This document shows, piece by piece, positions 45,640 to 54,877 of a stretch of DNA of 64,000 bases; position 1 is the stretch's first letter, and every line of letters begins with the position of its first letter. A program made the translations under genes and the position numbers. Location: contig NZ_CP163421.1 of NCBI RefSeq assembly GCF_041429775.1, positions 992,001 to 1,056,000 on the forward strand, in the 5' to 3' direction. The notes under the pieces were generated by a model that was not told the DNA's origin, ran no database searches, and saw only the letters and a list, made by a program, of their open reading frames with translations. The stretch comes from Glycocaulis abyssi (GTDB lineage: Bacteria; Pseudomonadota; Alphaproteobacteria; Caulobacterales; Maricaulaceae).

Positions 45640-45689
45640 GGCTTTTCGGGGGATCGAAGCGGACAATATCTGTCAGGCGCTGGTCCCCG

Positions 45690-46613
45690 TCAGGCCGCCT
45701 GCAGCGCGCCAATAAAAGCCGCAACCGACCGTTCAAGCGCCGGGCAGTCGTATCCGCCCTCAAGCACGCAGACAAGCCGGGAGTTGGCGCTTTCCTGCGC
45801 AAGCCCGGCCAGAGCCGTGCCCGCACGGGCGAAATCGCCATCGTCCAGCGCCAGCCCGGCAAGCGGATCGTCCTTGTGCGCATCAAATCCGGCAGAGACC
45901 AGCAGCAGTTCGGGCTGGAAGGCGCGCACCGCCTCGATCAGCTCGTCCAGCGCCGGATGCCAGGTATCGCCAGCCGCGCCCGCAGGCAGCGGACGATTGG
46001 CGATATTGCCGTGCCGGCCCGTCTCATGGGCTGCGCCGGTGCCGGGATAAATCCAGCCCTGATGAACGGAGGCGAAGAACAGGCGCGGCTCGCGCTCAGC
46101 TGTGGCCTGCGTGCCATTGCCGTGATGCACATCGATATCGATGACGGCGACGCGGGAAAGCCCTCGCGCGTCCAGCGCGTGCAGCGCGCCGACAGCAATC
46201 TGGTTGAACAGGCAAAAACCCATGGCCCGGTCCGGCTCGGCATGGTGGCCGGGCGGACGGCAGCCGACGAACACCGCCTCGGCCTCACCGTCCAGCACCG
46301 CATCCACGCCGTCTATCACCGCGCCGCAGGCATGCAGCGCCGCGTTGAGTGAACCGGCGCTCATCCAGGTGTCGGCATCCAGCGAAACATGACCCTCAGC
46401 CGGACTGGCCGCGAAAACCTGATCGATATGGGCGCCATGGTGTACGCGCGAGAGCGCATCCCGGCCTGCAGCCGCACGGACCTCGCGGCGTTCAAGCCCT
46501 TCAAGGCTGGCAAGGGCGCCCGTGACGGCTTCCAGCCGGGCCACCCGTTCAGGATGGCCCTCTGGCGTGATGTGATCAGCCCCGGTGGGCGAGGTGATGG
46601 CGAGCGTTTTCAT
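45690..46613 (-). CDS. HDAC-family (AcuC-like) deacetylase
   Basis: A 307-aa protein of the arginase/deacetylase fold. The His-His dyad is PPGHHAE (123-124), and zinc ligands are Asp161 and His163 (DIDVHHGNGT) and Asp244 (AGFDAHKDD). This is complete for catalysis on acetyl-lysine, acetylpolyamines or acetoin-type substrates. It sits 51 bp downstream of a SET-domain gene in the same direction. Confidence 0.92.
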   Translation of the reverse strand: MKTLAITSPTGADHITPEGHPERVARLEAVTGALASLEGLERREVRAAAGRDALSRVHHGAHIDQVFAASPAEGHVSLDADTWMSAGSLNAALHACGAVIDGVDAVLDGEAEAVFVGCRPPGHHAEPDRAMGFCLFNQIAVGALHALDARGLSRVAVIDIDVHHGNGTQATAEREPRLFFASVHQGWIYPGTGAAHETGRHGNIANRPLPAGAAGDTWHPALDELIEAVRAFQPELLLVSAGFDAHKDDPLAGLALDDGDFARAGTALAGLAQESANSRLVCVLEGGYDCPALERSVAAFIGALQAA

Positions 46614-46664
46614 GGGGCAAGGCTATCTGGCCCTGCCCCTGCCCGGCAAGCGGCTCACGCGGCG

Positions 46665-47099
46665 CTAGAGATGAGCGCCGCTGCCATTGACCGCCTTCGG
46701 GGCGGCGGCGTGGGCCGATACCATGGAAGGCAGCATGTAGAAGCCCGGCTCGAACTCGGCATAGTTGCAGGTGATTTCCTCACCGGCCGCTATGTCGCGG
46801 ATCGCATAGCCGAACACCGAGTCCCGGAAATCGGTATTGGGCTGAAGCGAGTGGTTCATGTGCCGGCCATTATCTGCGTCCAGCACCAGCATCCCGGCCT
46901 CTTTGGGGTGCGGATAGGTATAGCGCTCGACAAAGCGGCGGATGCTTTCGGGAAGATTGGGCAGTTCAGCCTCGCCAATCAGCCGGTCAAAACCCGGCTC
47001 AAAGCGGTAGATGAGCTGTCCCTTGCGGATCGGTTCAGCCGCAAAAACCCCAACGCCTTCAATGGCGCTGGGACCGACAAAGGTGTCGATGAGTAACAT
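46665..47099 (-). CDS. SET-domain protein lysine methyltransferase-like
   Basis: A 144-aa protein covering a compact SET domain: EGVGVFAAEPIRKGQLIYRF, the SAM-site RHMNHSLQPNTDF (NHS at 82-84) and the closing EEITCNYAEF with Tyr113. There is no pre- or post-SET zinc region. Eukaryotic relatives methylate histones; bacterial ones modify various proteins, and the substrate here is unknown. ATG 47099 is used. It is followed by the HDAC-family gene. Confidence 0.85.
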   Translation of the reverse strand: MLLIDTFVGPSAIEGVGVFAAEPIRKGQLIYRFEPGFDRLIGEAELPNLPESIRRFVERYTYPHPKEAGMLVLDADNGRHMNHSLQPNTDFRDSVFGYAIRDIAAGEEITCNYAEFEPGFYMLPSMVSAHAAAPKAVNGSGAHL

Positions 47100-47150
47100 G
47101 GTGCAAGAACGCCAGAACGCGCCCGTGCGTCGACGCGGGCGGGTAAAGGG

Positions 47151-47175
47151 GCACGGGGAGACTCAAGCCCCGTGC
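47151..47175. other. Hairpin between the HIT and SET genes
   Basis: Perfect 8-bp stem gcacgggg / ccccgtgc with a 9-base loop, 52 bp upstream of the SET start. No T-tract follows closely on either strand, so a role in mRNA processing or weak termination after the HIT gene is only possible. Confidence 0.4.
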
Positions 47176-47248
47176 AGAGTGCGACGCTCCAGCGCCTATG
47201 ATGCGCGAACTGGAAAAAAATCAAGCGGGATTTTCGAGGCCGACCCGC

Positions 47249-47680
47249 CTACAGCGCGGCGCGGATCTTCGCCGCGAGCGCTTCCAGCTCAGCCGGAGCG
47301 GCCATTTGCGCCTTGCCATGCCCGGCAATCTCCTCGCCTTCGCGGCGCGGAATGATGTGGAAATGGATGTGGAAGACTGTCTGTCCGGCGGGTGCGCCGT
47401 TGAACTGGGCCACGAACACGCCGTCCGGCTCCAGAGCGCGCCGCACGGCTGCGGCGACCGTCTTCACCGCCAGAATGGATTTTTCCGCCGCTTCCTCGGA
47501 CAGTTCGAACAGATTGCGCGCGGGCTCTTTCGGGATCACCAGCACATGGCCCGGCGCCTGCGGAAAGACATCCATGATCGCCAGCGTGTGCGCGTCCTCA
47601 TGCACTTTGATGGCGGGGGCGTCACCGCGCAGGATTTTCGCGAAAATATTCTGGTTGTCATAACGGCCATCAAGGCTCAT
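47249..47680 (-). CDS. HIT-family hydrolase
   Basis: A 143-aa Hint/HIT-type nucleotide hydrolase. The histidine triad is TVFHIHFHIIPR (His104, 106, 108), with NIFAKILRGDAPA and GHVLVIPKEPARNLFEL before it. Family members remove nucleotides from AMP-lysine or adenosine phosphoramidates. ATG 47680 is used and lies inside the end of the upstream gene (11-bp overlap). Confidence 0.95.
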   Translation of the reverse strand: MSLDGRYDNQNIFAKILRGDAPAIKVHEDAHTLAIMDVFPQAPGHVLVIPKEPARNLFELSEEAAEKSILAVKTVAAAVRRALEPDGVFVAQFNGAPAGQTVFHIHFHIIPRREGEEIAGHGKAQMAAPAELEALAAKIRAAL

Positions 47681-48248
47681 GGCGGGTCTCCTGCTTGTCT
47701 TGCATGTGCTCGTACCCGATGGAGCGGATCCTCGAAAGCGTTGACTTGAGGGAGTCCACGAAATCACCCTCGACAGGGCCATCGGGGTCGTAACCCAGCT
47801 CCTCGGGGGTGAAGGGCTCGCGCCCTCCGGGGCGCCAGACATGGCCGCAATCAACGCATTGCCGACGCTTTGACGGCACCGGAAACCCCGTCAGCGTCAC
47901 CGCAAAATTCGTCAGAATTGTGAGCAGCCAGTTGGTCCGGGGATGACTTTCCCCACCGCAGACAGGGCAGTCCGGTTCAGCGTCGCGCTCCTCATCGTCA
48001 GCCGTTTGCTCAATTGTTTTCCGTTCAGTCGCCCTACGGTCGATCACCTCCAGATAAGCGCGTGCAGCCTGCAGGTCAGCCTCCGCAACATAAATGGGGA
48101 AGCCTCCCAGCGCGAAATGATAGGCAGGGTTCATCTGCGCGAGATGCTCATTGCCCATGAACGCGTAAATCCCCTGCCCGTTCAGCGCCGCAACCATGGT
48201 GGTTGCAGCATTGAAGCTCAAAGGATTGGCCAGCCGGACAAAGCTCAT
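47670..48248 (-). CDS. DUF2007-type protein with zinc-ribbon-like Cys pairs
   Basis: A 192-aa protein. The N-terminal 75 residues (LNGQGIYAFMGNEHLAQMN, GGFPIYVAEADLQAARAYL) resemble the DUF2007 putative signal-transducing domain. A CPVCGG pair, a hydrophobic segment (LLTILTNFAVTLTGFPVP) and a CVDCGHVW pair follow, looking like a split zinc ribbon around a membrane-associated stretch. Function unknown. It overlaps the neighbouring genes on both sides, so translation is coupled. Confidence 0.8.
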   Translation of the reverse strand: MSFVRLANPLSFNAATTMVAALNGQGIYAFMGNEHLAQMNPAYHFALGGFPIYVAEADLQAARAYLEVIDRRATERKTIEQTADDEERDAEPDCPVCGGESHPRTNWLLTILTNFAVTLTGFPVPSKRRQCVDCGHVWRPGGREPFTPEELGYDPDGPVEGDFVDSLKSTLSRIRSIGYEHMQDKQETRHEP

Positions 48249-49390
48249 ACCCCCGATTTAAACGGCCCCTCAGCATCAAGAGAAGCGATTTCTGCCAGCA
48301 CCGCCTGCCGCTCGCGGCTCAGATAGCGGTCAATGGCGGTGGCAAGCCCCTGATGGGTGAGGAAATGGGAAGAGCCGACCGCTTGCGGGCGGTAGCCGCG
48401 CGCCAGCTTGTGATGGCCCTGCGCGCCCGCCTCCACACGGTTCAGGCCATGCGCAATCGCGTAGTCGATGGCCTGATGGTAGCAGAGTTCGAAATGCAGG
48501 CTGTCCTGGCCCTCCAGACAGCCCCAATAGCGCCCGTAGAGCGCGTCCGATCCGATGAAGTTCAGCGCCGAGGCAATCCACTGCCCGTCCCGGCGCGCCA
48601 TCACCATCAGAACATGCTGCGCCATGCGCTCATGGATCAGCTGGAAGAATTCGCGGTTGAGATAGGGCGTGCCCCATTTGCGCGCGCCGGTGTCCTGGTA
48701 GCAGGCAAAGAACACGTCCCAGTGCTCTTGCGTCAGCTCCGCGCCGGAAAGCTGGACAATCTCCAGCCCGGCCTGCGCCGCCTCGCGCTCCTTCCTCAGC
48801 GCCTTGCGCTTGCGTGAGGCGAGATCGCCCAGAAAATCATCGTAAGAGCCGTAGCCGCGGTTGTTCCAGATGAACTGGATGTCGAGGCGTTCGCTAAGGC
48901 CCGATGCGGCGAGTTCCGCGCGCTCTGACGCATCAGGGAACAGCACATGCCATCCGGAAGCATTCCACTGCCCGGCGACAGACTTTGCTGCGCCTGCCAG
49001 CGCCCGGCGGATGCCTTCATCTGCCGCCAGCACGCGCCGCCCTGTCACCGGCGTGAACGGCACGGCGGTGACCAGCTTGGGATAGTATTCTCCCCCTGCC
49101 CGGTGCAGCGCATCAGCCCAGGCATGGTCGAACACGTATTCGCCATAGGAATGGGTCTTCACGTAGAGCGGCAGCACGCCAACAATTCCGCCCGCCCCAT
49201 CTTCGGCGATCAGATGGCGCGGTATCCAGCCCGTCTCCTCGCTGACGCAGCCTGACGCTTCCAGCGCTTGAAGAAAATCCCAGCTCAGGAACGGATCGAA
49301 CGTCTGTCCGTCAGGATTGGCGATGGCGTCCCACGCCTCGCTGTTGATCTCTGCCAGCCCTTCGCTCATGCGCACGCTGATTTCAGACAT
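48245..49390 (-). CDS. FemAB/GNAT-like acyltransferase family protein (DUF482 type)
   Basis: A 381-aa protein with two halves of GNAT-like fold. The pieces GGIVGVLPLYVKTHSYGEYVF, WNNRGYGSYDDFLGDL and LYGRYWGCLEGQDSLHFELC are typical of the family once named DUF482 (peptidogalycan-biosynthesis-like). The substrate is unknown; an aminoacyl or acyl transfer role is inferred from the fold. It is divergent from the SDR gene and overlaps the DUF2007-type gene by 4 bp. Confidence 0.86.
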   Translation of the reverse strand: MSEISVRMSEGLAEINSEAWDAIANPDGQTFDPFLSWDFLQALEASGCVSEETGWIPRHLIAEDGAGGIVGVLPLYVKTHSYGEYVFDHAWADALHRAGGEYYPKLVTAVPFTPVTGRRVLAADEGIRRALAGAAKSVAGQWNASGWHVLFPDASERAELAASGLSERLDIQFIWNNRGYGSYDDFLGDLASRKRKALRKEREAAQAGLEIVQLSGAELTQEHWDVFFACYQDTGARKWGTPYLNREFFQLIHERMAQHVLMVMARRDGQWIASALNFIGSDALYGRYWGCLEGQDSLHFELCYHQAIDYAIAHGLNRVEAGAQGHHKLARGYRPQAVGSSHFLTHQGLATAIDRYLSRERQAVLAEIASLDAEGPFKSGV

Positions 49391-49485
49391 TCATGCGTCT
49401 CAATACTTGCAGTGGGAGGGCGAACGGGCTTGTCTCTCGCGCTCATATAGAGCGGCAACGCAACAAGTTGGAGGAGACATCTGTC

Positions 49486-50229
49486 ATGGGCGCAAGGCTG
49501 TCAGGAAAAGTCGCATTTGTAACGGGTGGTTCGCGCGGGATCGGCGCAGCCATCTGTCAGGCGTTTGCCGATGAGGGCGCCACCGTGGTGCTGACCTATG
49601 GCGGATCAAAGGACAAGGCCGAGGCGGTCGCCGCCGCGATCAACGCAAAGGGCGGCAAGGCAGAGGCCGTCGGCTGCGACGCGCGCAAACAGGGCGAAAC
49701 TGCCCGCGTGATGAGCGCGGCGGCGGAAAAACACGGCCGGCTCGACATTCTGGTCAACAATGCCGGCATCGCGCGCGAAGTGACCCTGCGCAAGATGAGC
49801 GATGAGGACTGGAACGATGTGATGGCGGTCAATGTCACCGCGCCGTTCGAAGCCATCCGCCTTGCCGCAAACATCATGGAGCCGGGCGGCTCGATCATCA
49901 CGGTCGGGTCCATTCTGGGCGACCGCGCGCCCTCGCCCGGTCTTGGCTCCTACTGTGCGTCGAAGGCCGCCGTGCAGCTTCTCACCAAGGCTGCTGCACG
50001 CGAACTGGGCCGCAAGGGGCTTCGCGCCAATGTCATCCAGCCCGGCCCCATCGATACCGACATGAACCCGGCAGACGGCGAGACCGCCGACCTGCAGCGC
50101 ATGATGGTGCCGCTGGGCCGCTATGGTAAAGCCGATGAAATCGCGAGTGTCGCGGTGTTCCTTGCCAGCGATGAGGCCAGCTTCGTCACCGGCACCACGA
50201 TTGATGTCGCAGGCGGCCTGACCGCCTGA
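49486..50229 (+). CDS. Short-chain dehydrogenase/reductase, FabG-like
   Basis: A 247-aa classical SDR. The cofactor loop is TGGSRGIGAA, with NNAG and the catalytic Ser in VGSILGD; Tyr and Lys are in YCASKAA. It resembles 3-oxoacyl-ACP reductases, but this family has many substrates and no fatty-acid genes are nearby. ATG 49486 has GGAGGAG upstream. Confidence 0.9.
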   Translation: MGARLSGKVAFVTGGSRGIGAAICQAFADEGATVVLTYGGSKDKAEAVAAAINAKGGKAEAVGCDARKQGETARVMSAAAEKHGRLDILVNNAGIAREVTLRKMSDEDWNDVMAVNVTAPFEAIRLAANIMEPGGSIITVGSILGDRAPSPGLGSYCASKAAVQLLTKAAARELGRKGLRANVIQPGPIDTDMNPADGETADLQRMMVPLGRYGKADEIASVAVFLASDEASFVTGTTIDVAGGLTA

Positions 50230-50254
50230 ACCCAGCCGGAGCATTCCCAGCGCC

Positions 50255-50716
50255 ATGATCTTCCTGCACCCGGCATTGCTGCCAAAAGGGCCGCTCATGG
50301 CGCTGGATCCCGGCACGCGCACGATTGGCGTGGCGGCGTGCAATTCAGACCGCACGCTGGTCAGCCCGATTGAAACGATCGAGCGCACGAAATTCTCCGA
50401 GGATGCGGCGCGCATCTTCAAGCTTTACGACGAGCGTGCCTGCAAGGGGCTGATTATCGGCCTGCCCCTGCACATGGATGGCGGGGACGGGCGGCGCGCG
50501 CAGTCTGCCCGCTCGCTTGCCACCAACCTGTTACGCCTGCGCGACCTGCCCATCGCCTATCAGGATGAGCGCCTGTCCACCTTCGAGGCGGGTGAGACCC
50601 TCTCCGAAGCGGGCATACCGATTCACCGCCACAAGGAGATGATCGACGCGGAAGCCGCCGCCGTGATCCTCGAAGACGCGCTTCTTCGCATTGCCGAAGG
50701 CGTGCCTGAAGCATGA
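50255..50716 (+). CDS. ruvX: Holliday-junction resolvase-like protein RuvX (YqgF)
   Basis: A 153-aa RNase H-like protein with catalytic acidic residues in ALDPGTRTIGVA (Asp18), DERLST (Glu105) and the late Asp131 of DAEAAAVIL. RuvX/YqgF homologues process 16S rRNA ends and have been linked to Holliday junctions; which applies here cannot be told. It overlaps the AEC transporter gene by 4 bp. Confidence 0.93.
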   Translation: MIFLHPALLPKGPLMALDPGTRTIGVAACNSDRTLVSPIETIERTKFSEDAARIFKLYDERACKGLIIGLPLHMDGGDGRRAQSARSLATNLLRLRDLPIAYQDERLSTFEAGETLSEAGIPIHRHKEMIDAEAAAVILEDALLRIAEGVPEA

Positions 50717-51630
50717 GTCCGGTCGTCATCGCGCTCTTTCCGGTGTTTGGCGTTATCGCGCTGGGCTGGGTCTTGCGCCGGTCCGGGCTGGTGGCCGCGC
50801 CTTTGTGGGGCGGGATTAACAAGCTCTCCTATCAGGCGCTGATGCCCGCCTTCCTCTTTATCACGATCAGCCGGGCAGACTATGCATCCGTGCCTGCGGG
50901 CAGCTTCATGCTCGCGGCGGCGGGCGGGTTTCTGGCCATGGGCATCATCATGCTCGCCTTCCGCCTCCTGCCCATGCCGGGGCCGGTCTATACCAGCCTC
51001 TTTCAGGGCGGGGTGCGCTGGAACGGCTTTGTGCTGCTGGCGCTGGCACCGGCCGCCTTTGGTGAGGAAGGCGCAGCGCTTGCAGCGCTGGCCTTCGCAC
51101 CGACCGTGCCGCTGGTCAATGTGATGTGCGTGGCGGTGATGACGGTGTGGGGCAAGAGCGATCACCCGCCCAACCTGAAACGCGTGGGCCTGCGCATCAT
51201 CACCAACCCGATCATTATCGGCTGTCTGGCGGGCCTTGCCGCGAATGTGGCCGGTGTGTTTCAGAGCGGCCCGGTCGCCGACACGCTGGACCTGGCAGGG
51301 CGCGCCTCCCTGCCGCTCATTCTTCTGACCATCGGGGCGGGGCTGGACTTTACGTCCTTGCGCGCCCGTCCGGGCATTATCTCGCTCTCGGTCACGGCCA
51401 AGCTCCTGATTGCGCCTGCGGTCTTCTACGCGCTGGGCATTCTGCTGGGCGTAGAGGGTGTGGCGCTGGCCGTGCTGGTCGGCATTGGCGCAACGCCCGG
51501 CGCAGCCGCCGCCTATGTGCTGGCGCGTGAGATGGGCGGGGATGCGGAAATGATGGCAGGCCACGTCACCGCCACCACCCTGCTTGCCGCCATCACCATG
51601 CCCATCTGGATAGCGATTTCCGCACTATGA
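50713..51630 (+). CDS. AEC-family transporter, copy 1
   Basis: A 305-aa protein with about ten membrane helices. It begins with IALFPVFGVIALGWVLRRSG and ends with MAGHVTATTLLAAITMPIWI, both typical of the auxin-efflux-carrier family. Substrates in bacteria are often organic acids such as malate. A paralogue follows immediately (4-bp overlap). Confidence 0.88.
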   Translation: MSPVVIALFPVFGVIALGWVLRRSGLVAAPLWGGINKLSYQALMPAFLFITISRADYASVPAGSFMLAAAGGFLAMGIIMLAFRLLPMPGPVYTSLFQGGVRWNGFVLLALAPAAFGEEGAALAALAFAPTVPLVNVMCVAVMTVWGKSDHPPNLKRVGLRIITNPIIIGCLAGLAANVAGVFQSGPVADTLDLAGRASLPLILLTIGAGLDFTSLRARPGIISLSVTAKLLIAPAVFYALGILLGVEGVALAVLVGIGATPGAAAAYVLAREMGGDAEMMAGHVTATTLLAAITMPIWIAISAL

Positions 51631-52565
51631 CCCTGCACATACTCGCCGTCTTCTTTCCTGCCTTCGTGCTGGTCGCCCTGGGTTACGGCTTGCGGCGCTG
51701 GCAGATCATTCCTGACGGCCAGTGGCGCGGCATCAACCTCTTGAATTACCGGGTACTCCTGCCCTGCATATTGTTCGTCACGATAGCGCGCGCAGACCTG
51801 ACGCAGGCCGGCGCCCTGCCCGTCATTGCGCTGTCAGCAGGCGGGATACTGCTGGCGCTCATCCTGTCGCTCGGCGTGGCAAAAGTGCTGAAAGCCAGCG
51901 CGCGCGAGACGGCCGCGCTGGTGGCAGTGTGCTGCGTGTGGAACGTGGTCCTGTTCTTCACCCTGGCTGACCGGCTGCAGGGCGCAGCCTCCACGCAATG
52001 GACCGGCACCATCGCAGCGCCAGCGCTGGTGCTGGCGACGATCATCATCGTCATGGCCTTTGCCGGCACGCGCGATGGCGGCATGCGAAAGGCGCTGCCT
52101 GCGCTGGTGAGAGACCCGGTCCTGATCGCCTGCCTGCTTGCCGTCGCCATCGCGCTGATCTGGCCGCTATTGCCGCCCCTGATGACGGCAGAAGCGGTGG
52201 AGACGCTCCTCTCCCCGCTGGATCTGGCCGGTTATGGCTCGCTGGCACTGGTACTCATCTGCATGGGGGCGGGGCTGGACTTTGCCGCCCTCAAAGGACG
52301 CATCCGCCTGCTGTGCAGCGCGGCGGCAATACGGTCGGTTGTGATCCCGCTTTTCGTGCTCATGGCCGCAGGCGTGCTGGGTATAAACGGCAATGCGGAA
52401 ACCCTGCTGGTGCTGGCCACGGGCGGGCCGTCAGCAGCCTTTGTCTATGCGGTGGCGACCGAGTTCGAGGGCGAAACAGGGCTGACGGCAGGCATGATAA
52501 CGCTCACGGTTCTGGCCAGCGCGATTGCCCTGCCCATCCTCACCGCGCTGACGCTTCTGGGCTGA
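51627..52565 (+). CDS. AEC-family transporter, copy 2
   Basis: A 312-aa paralogue of the preceding transporter with the same layout (FFPAFVLVALGYGLRRW, GLTAGMITLTVLASAIALPI). The two are overlapping tandem copies that have diverged strongly, suggesting a heteromeric pair or different substrates. Confidence 0.87.
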   Translation: MTLHILAVFFPAFVLVALGYGLRRWQIIPDGQWRGINLLNYRVLLPCILFVTIARADLTQAGALPVIALSAGGILLALILSLGVAKVLKASARETAALVAVCCVWNVVLFFTLADRLQGAASTQWTGTIAAPALVLATIIIVMAFAGTRDGGMRKALPALVRDPVLIACLLAVAIALIWPLLPPLMTAEAVETLLSPLDLAGYGSLALVLICMGAGLDFAALKGRIRLLCSAAAIRSVVIPLFVLMAAGVLGINGNAETLLVLATGGPSAAFVYAVATEFEGETGLTAGMITLTVLASAIALPILTALTLLG

Positions 52566-52629
52566 CGCCTATTGCCGGGCGGCCCGCACACCACTATACC
52601 GCGCAACCGCATGAGCGGCGGAGTGTTGA

Positions 52630-53592
52630 ATGGGACAGGGTGAATACAGCTACACCTTCCCCCATCGCGGACTGATAGCGGCGTCCGCTCTCAACCGCGT
52701 TGATCTGGAACTCATTTTCGACAGCGCCCGCGCGCATCTCACCCGCAACCGGACCGAGGACAAGAAGCACCCCAGCCTTAAAGGGCTGACGGTGATCAAT
52801 CTGTTCTTCGAGGCGTCCACGCGCACGCTCGCCAGTTTCGAGATCGCCGCCAAGCGCCTTGGCGCGGATGTCGTGAACTTCTCTGCTGGCAATGCCTCGC
52901 TGAAAAAGGGCGAAACGCTCGCCGACACTGCAAACACGCTGGCGGCCATGCAGCCCGACCTGCTGGTGGTGCGCCACCAGAGCCCCGGCGCGGCAGACTT
53001 CTTCCAGCGCACGACGGGCATCTCCACTATCAATGCCGGAGACGGCGCGAACGAGCATCCCACGCAAGCCCTGCTGGACCTGTTCACGTTAAGCGAGCAC
53101 CTCGGAGACGTGGGCGGCAAGCGCATCGCGATTGTCGGCGATATTCTCCATTCCCGCGTCGCGCGTTCCAATGTCGCCCTGCTCTCGCTGATGAATGCCG
53201 ATATCCGCCTGTGCGGCCCGGCCAGCCTGTTGCCTGCTGATGCCGACCGCTGGGGTGCATCTGTGTTTCACTCGGTCGAGGCCGCCATTGAGGGCTGTGA
53301 CGCGGTAATGGTGCTGCGCCTGCAGCGCGAACGCATGAGCTCCGGCCTGATCCCGTCTGCACGCGAATACGCGGCGATCTACGGCCTCGACCATGCCCGC
53401 CTGTCGCTGGCCAATCAGGACTGCATCGTCATGCATCCCGGGCCGATGAACCGGGGCATCGAAATCACATCCGCGCTGGCCGACGACAAGGGAGTTTCCG
53501 TCATCCTCGATCAGGTGGAGGCAGGCGTCGCCGTGCGCATGGCGGTGCTGGAACTGCTCGCGGGGCGCGGCATGCAGGAGATGATGCCATGA
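52630..53592 (+). CDS. pyrB: Aspartate carbamoyltransferase catalytic subunit
   Basis: PyrB condenses carbamoyl phosphate and aspartate, the committed step of pyrimidine synthesis. The 320-aa protein has the carbamoyl-phosphate loop FFEASTRT (60-66), DGANEHPTQALLDLFT with the conserved His, and HPGPMNRGIEI near the end. It overlaps the following dihydroorotase-like gene by 4 bp. Confidence 0.96.
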   Translation: MGQGEYSYTFPHRGLIAASALNRVDLELIFDSARAHLTRNRTEDKKHPSLKGLTVINLFFEASTRTLASFEIAAKRLGADVVNFSAGNASLKKGETLADTANTLAAMQPDLLVVRHQSPGAADFFQRTTGISTINAGDGANEHPTQALLDLFTLSEHLGDVGGKRIAIVGDILHSRVARSNVALLSLMNADIRLCGPASLLPADADRWGASVFHSVEAAIEGCDAVMVLRLQRERMSSGLIPSAREYAAIYGLDHARLSLANQDCIVMHPGPMNRGIEITSALADDKGVSVILDQVEAGVAVRMAVLELLAGRGMQEMMP

Positions 53593-54872
53593 GCGGTGGT
53601 ATCTTCATCACTGGCGCGCGCCTTATCGACCCGGCATCGGGGCGCGACTTGGAAGGCGATCTGCGCGTCGAACGCGGTGTGATCGATGCTATCGGCCCCG
53701 GCCTCTCACCCGAGGCAGGCGATCAGATTATCGAGGCGGATGGTGCGGTGCTCAGCCCCGCCCTCATCGATATAGGCGCGCGCGCCAGCGAGCCCGGACG
53801 ATCCGGCATTGAAAATCTCGATATCACCATCCGCGCGGCCGCCGCGGCCGGCGTGGGCACGCTGGTCCTGTCCTCATCCAGCGGGGCGGGCCTTACCCGG
53901 CCTGAAGATATTGAGTGGATCGGCTTTCGCGCCCTGCACGCGCCGGTGCGCCTCTTGGGCGCGGCGCGCACGCACACACAAGCTAGCGAGATGGCTGAAA
54001 TCGGCCTGATGCTGCGCGCAGGCGCGCCGCTGGTCTCCGATGGCGGTGATCTGATCGCCGATACCCGCTTCCTGCGCAATCTTTTGAGCTATGCCAGCGC
54101 GTTTGACGCCTGGGTGGGACTGACGGCTGAGGACATGCATCTGTCTGCCGGCACGGTGGCCCATGAAAGCGCGATGGCGGTGCGCCTCGGCCTCTCCGCG
54201 CGTCCGGGCATTTCCCAGCGCCTTGGCGTGGAACGCCTCGCGGCACTCGCCGAGCTGACGGGCGCGCGTATCCTCTTTGAACGCCTGACGACCGCTGACG
54301 GCCTCGATGCGATGAAGACCGCCCGCAAGCGCGGGCTGGATGTCGCTGCCAGCGCGCCGCTCACTCATTTGCTCTTCAACGAAGTGGATATGGGCGGGCT
54401 GGACCCGGCCTACCGGCTCGACCCGCCTCTGCGCAGTGAAGCCGACCGGCAGGCGCTGCTGGCCGCCATCGCGGCCGGATTGATCGACGTGATCGTCTCT
54501 GACCACACACCCGTCGCGCTGGAAGCCAAGGCCAATCCTTTCTCGGATGCCGCGCCGGGTTCTGCCAATCTCGAAGCGCTGATCCCGGTGCTGTGCACAC
54601 TCGACGCTGACGGCCAGCTACCGCTGATGGCGGGTCTCAAAGCCCTCACCAGCAATCCGGCCGAATTGCTGGGCCTGCCGCAAGGGCGGCTGGAGGAAGG
54701 CGCGCCCGCCGATCTGGTGCTGTTTGCACCGGACATGCCCAATGTTTACGGCAAGGACGGGCTGGAAAGCCCCGCGCCATCCGCCTTCTCGGGCCGCCGC
54801 CTACAGGGCCGCGTCTTGCTGAGCGTCGTTGACGGGGCCATGGTGTACGCCCGGCCCGGATTTGCGGAGTAA
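53589..54872 (+). CDS. Dihydroorotase-like protein lacking metal ligands (PyrC'/PyrX type)
   Basis: A 427-aa amidohydrolase-fold protein. Active class I dihydroorotases carry DxHxH in the first strand; the aligned sequence here is ID-I-G63-A-R65-ASEPG, so both histidines are replaced. Later pieces such as VSDHTPV remain. This matches the inactive PyrC' partner encoded with pyrB in pseudomonads and in alphaproteobacteria, where it supports assembly of aspartate carbamoyltransferase. It is probably structural, not catalytic; another dihydroorotase is expected elsewhere in the genome. Confidence 0.88.
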   Translation: MSGGIFITGARLIDPASGRDLEGDLRVERGVIDAIGPGLSPEAGDQIIEADGAVLSPALIDIGARASEPGRSGIENLDITIRAAAAAGVGTLVLSSSSGAGLTRPEDIEWIGFRALHAPVRLLGAARTHTQASEMAEIGLMLRAGAPLVSDGGDLIADTRFLRNLLSYASAFDAWVGLTAEDMHLSAGTVAHESAMAVRLGLSARPGISQRLGVERLAALAELTGARILFERLTTADGLDAMKTARKRGLDVAASAPLTHLLFNEVDMGGLDPAYRLDPPLRSEADRQALLAAIAAGLIDVIVSDHTPVALEAKANPFSDAAPGSANLEALIPVLCTLDADGQLPLMAGLKALTSNPAELLGLPQGRLEEGAPADLVLFAPDMPNVYGKDGLESPAPSAFSGRRLQGRVLLSVVDGAMVYARPGFAE

Positions 54873-54877
54873 GCCTT

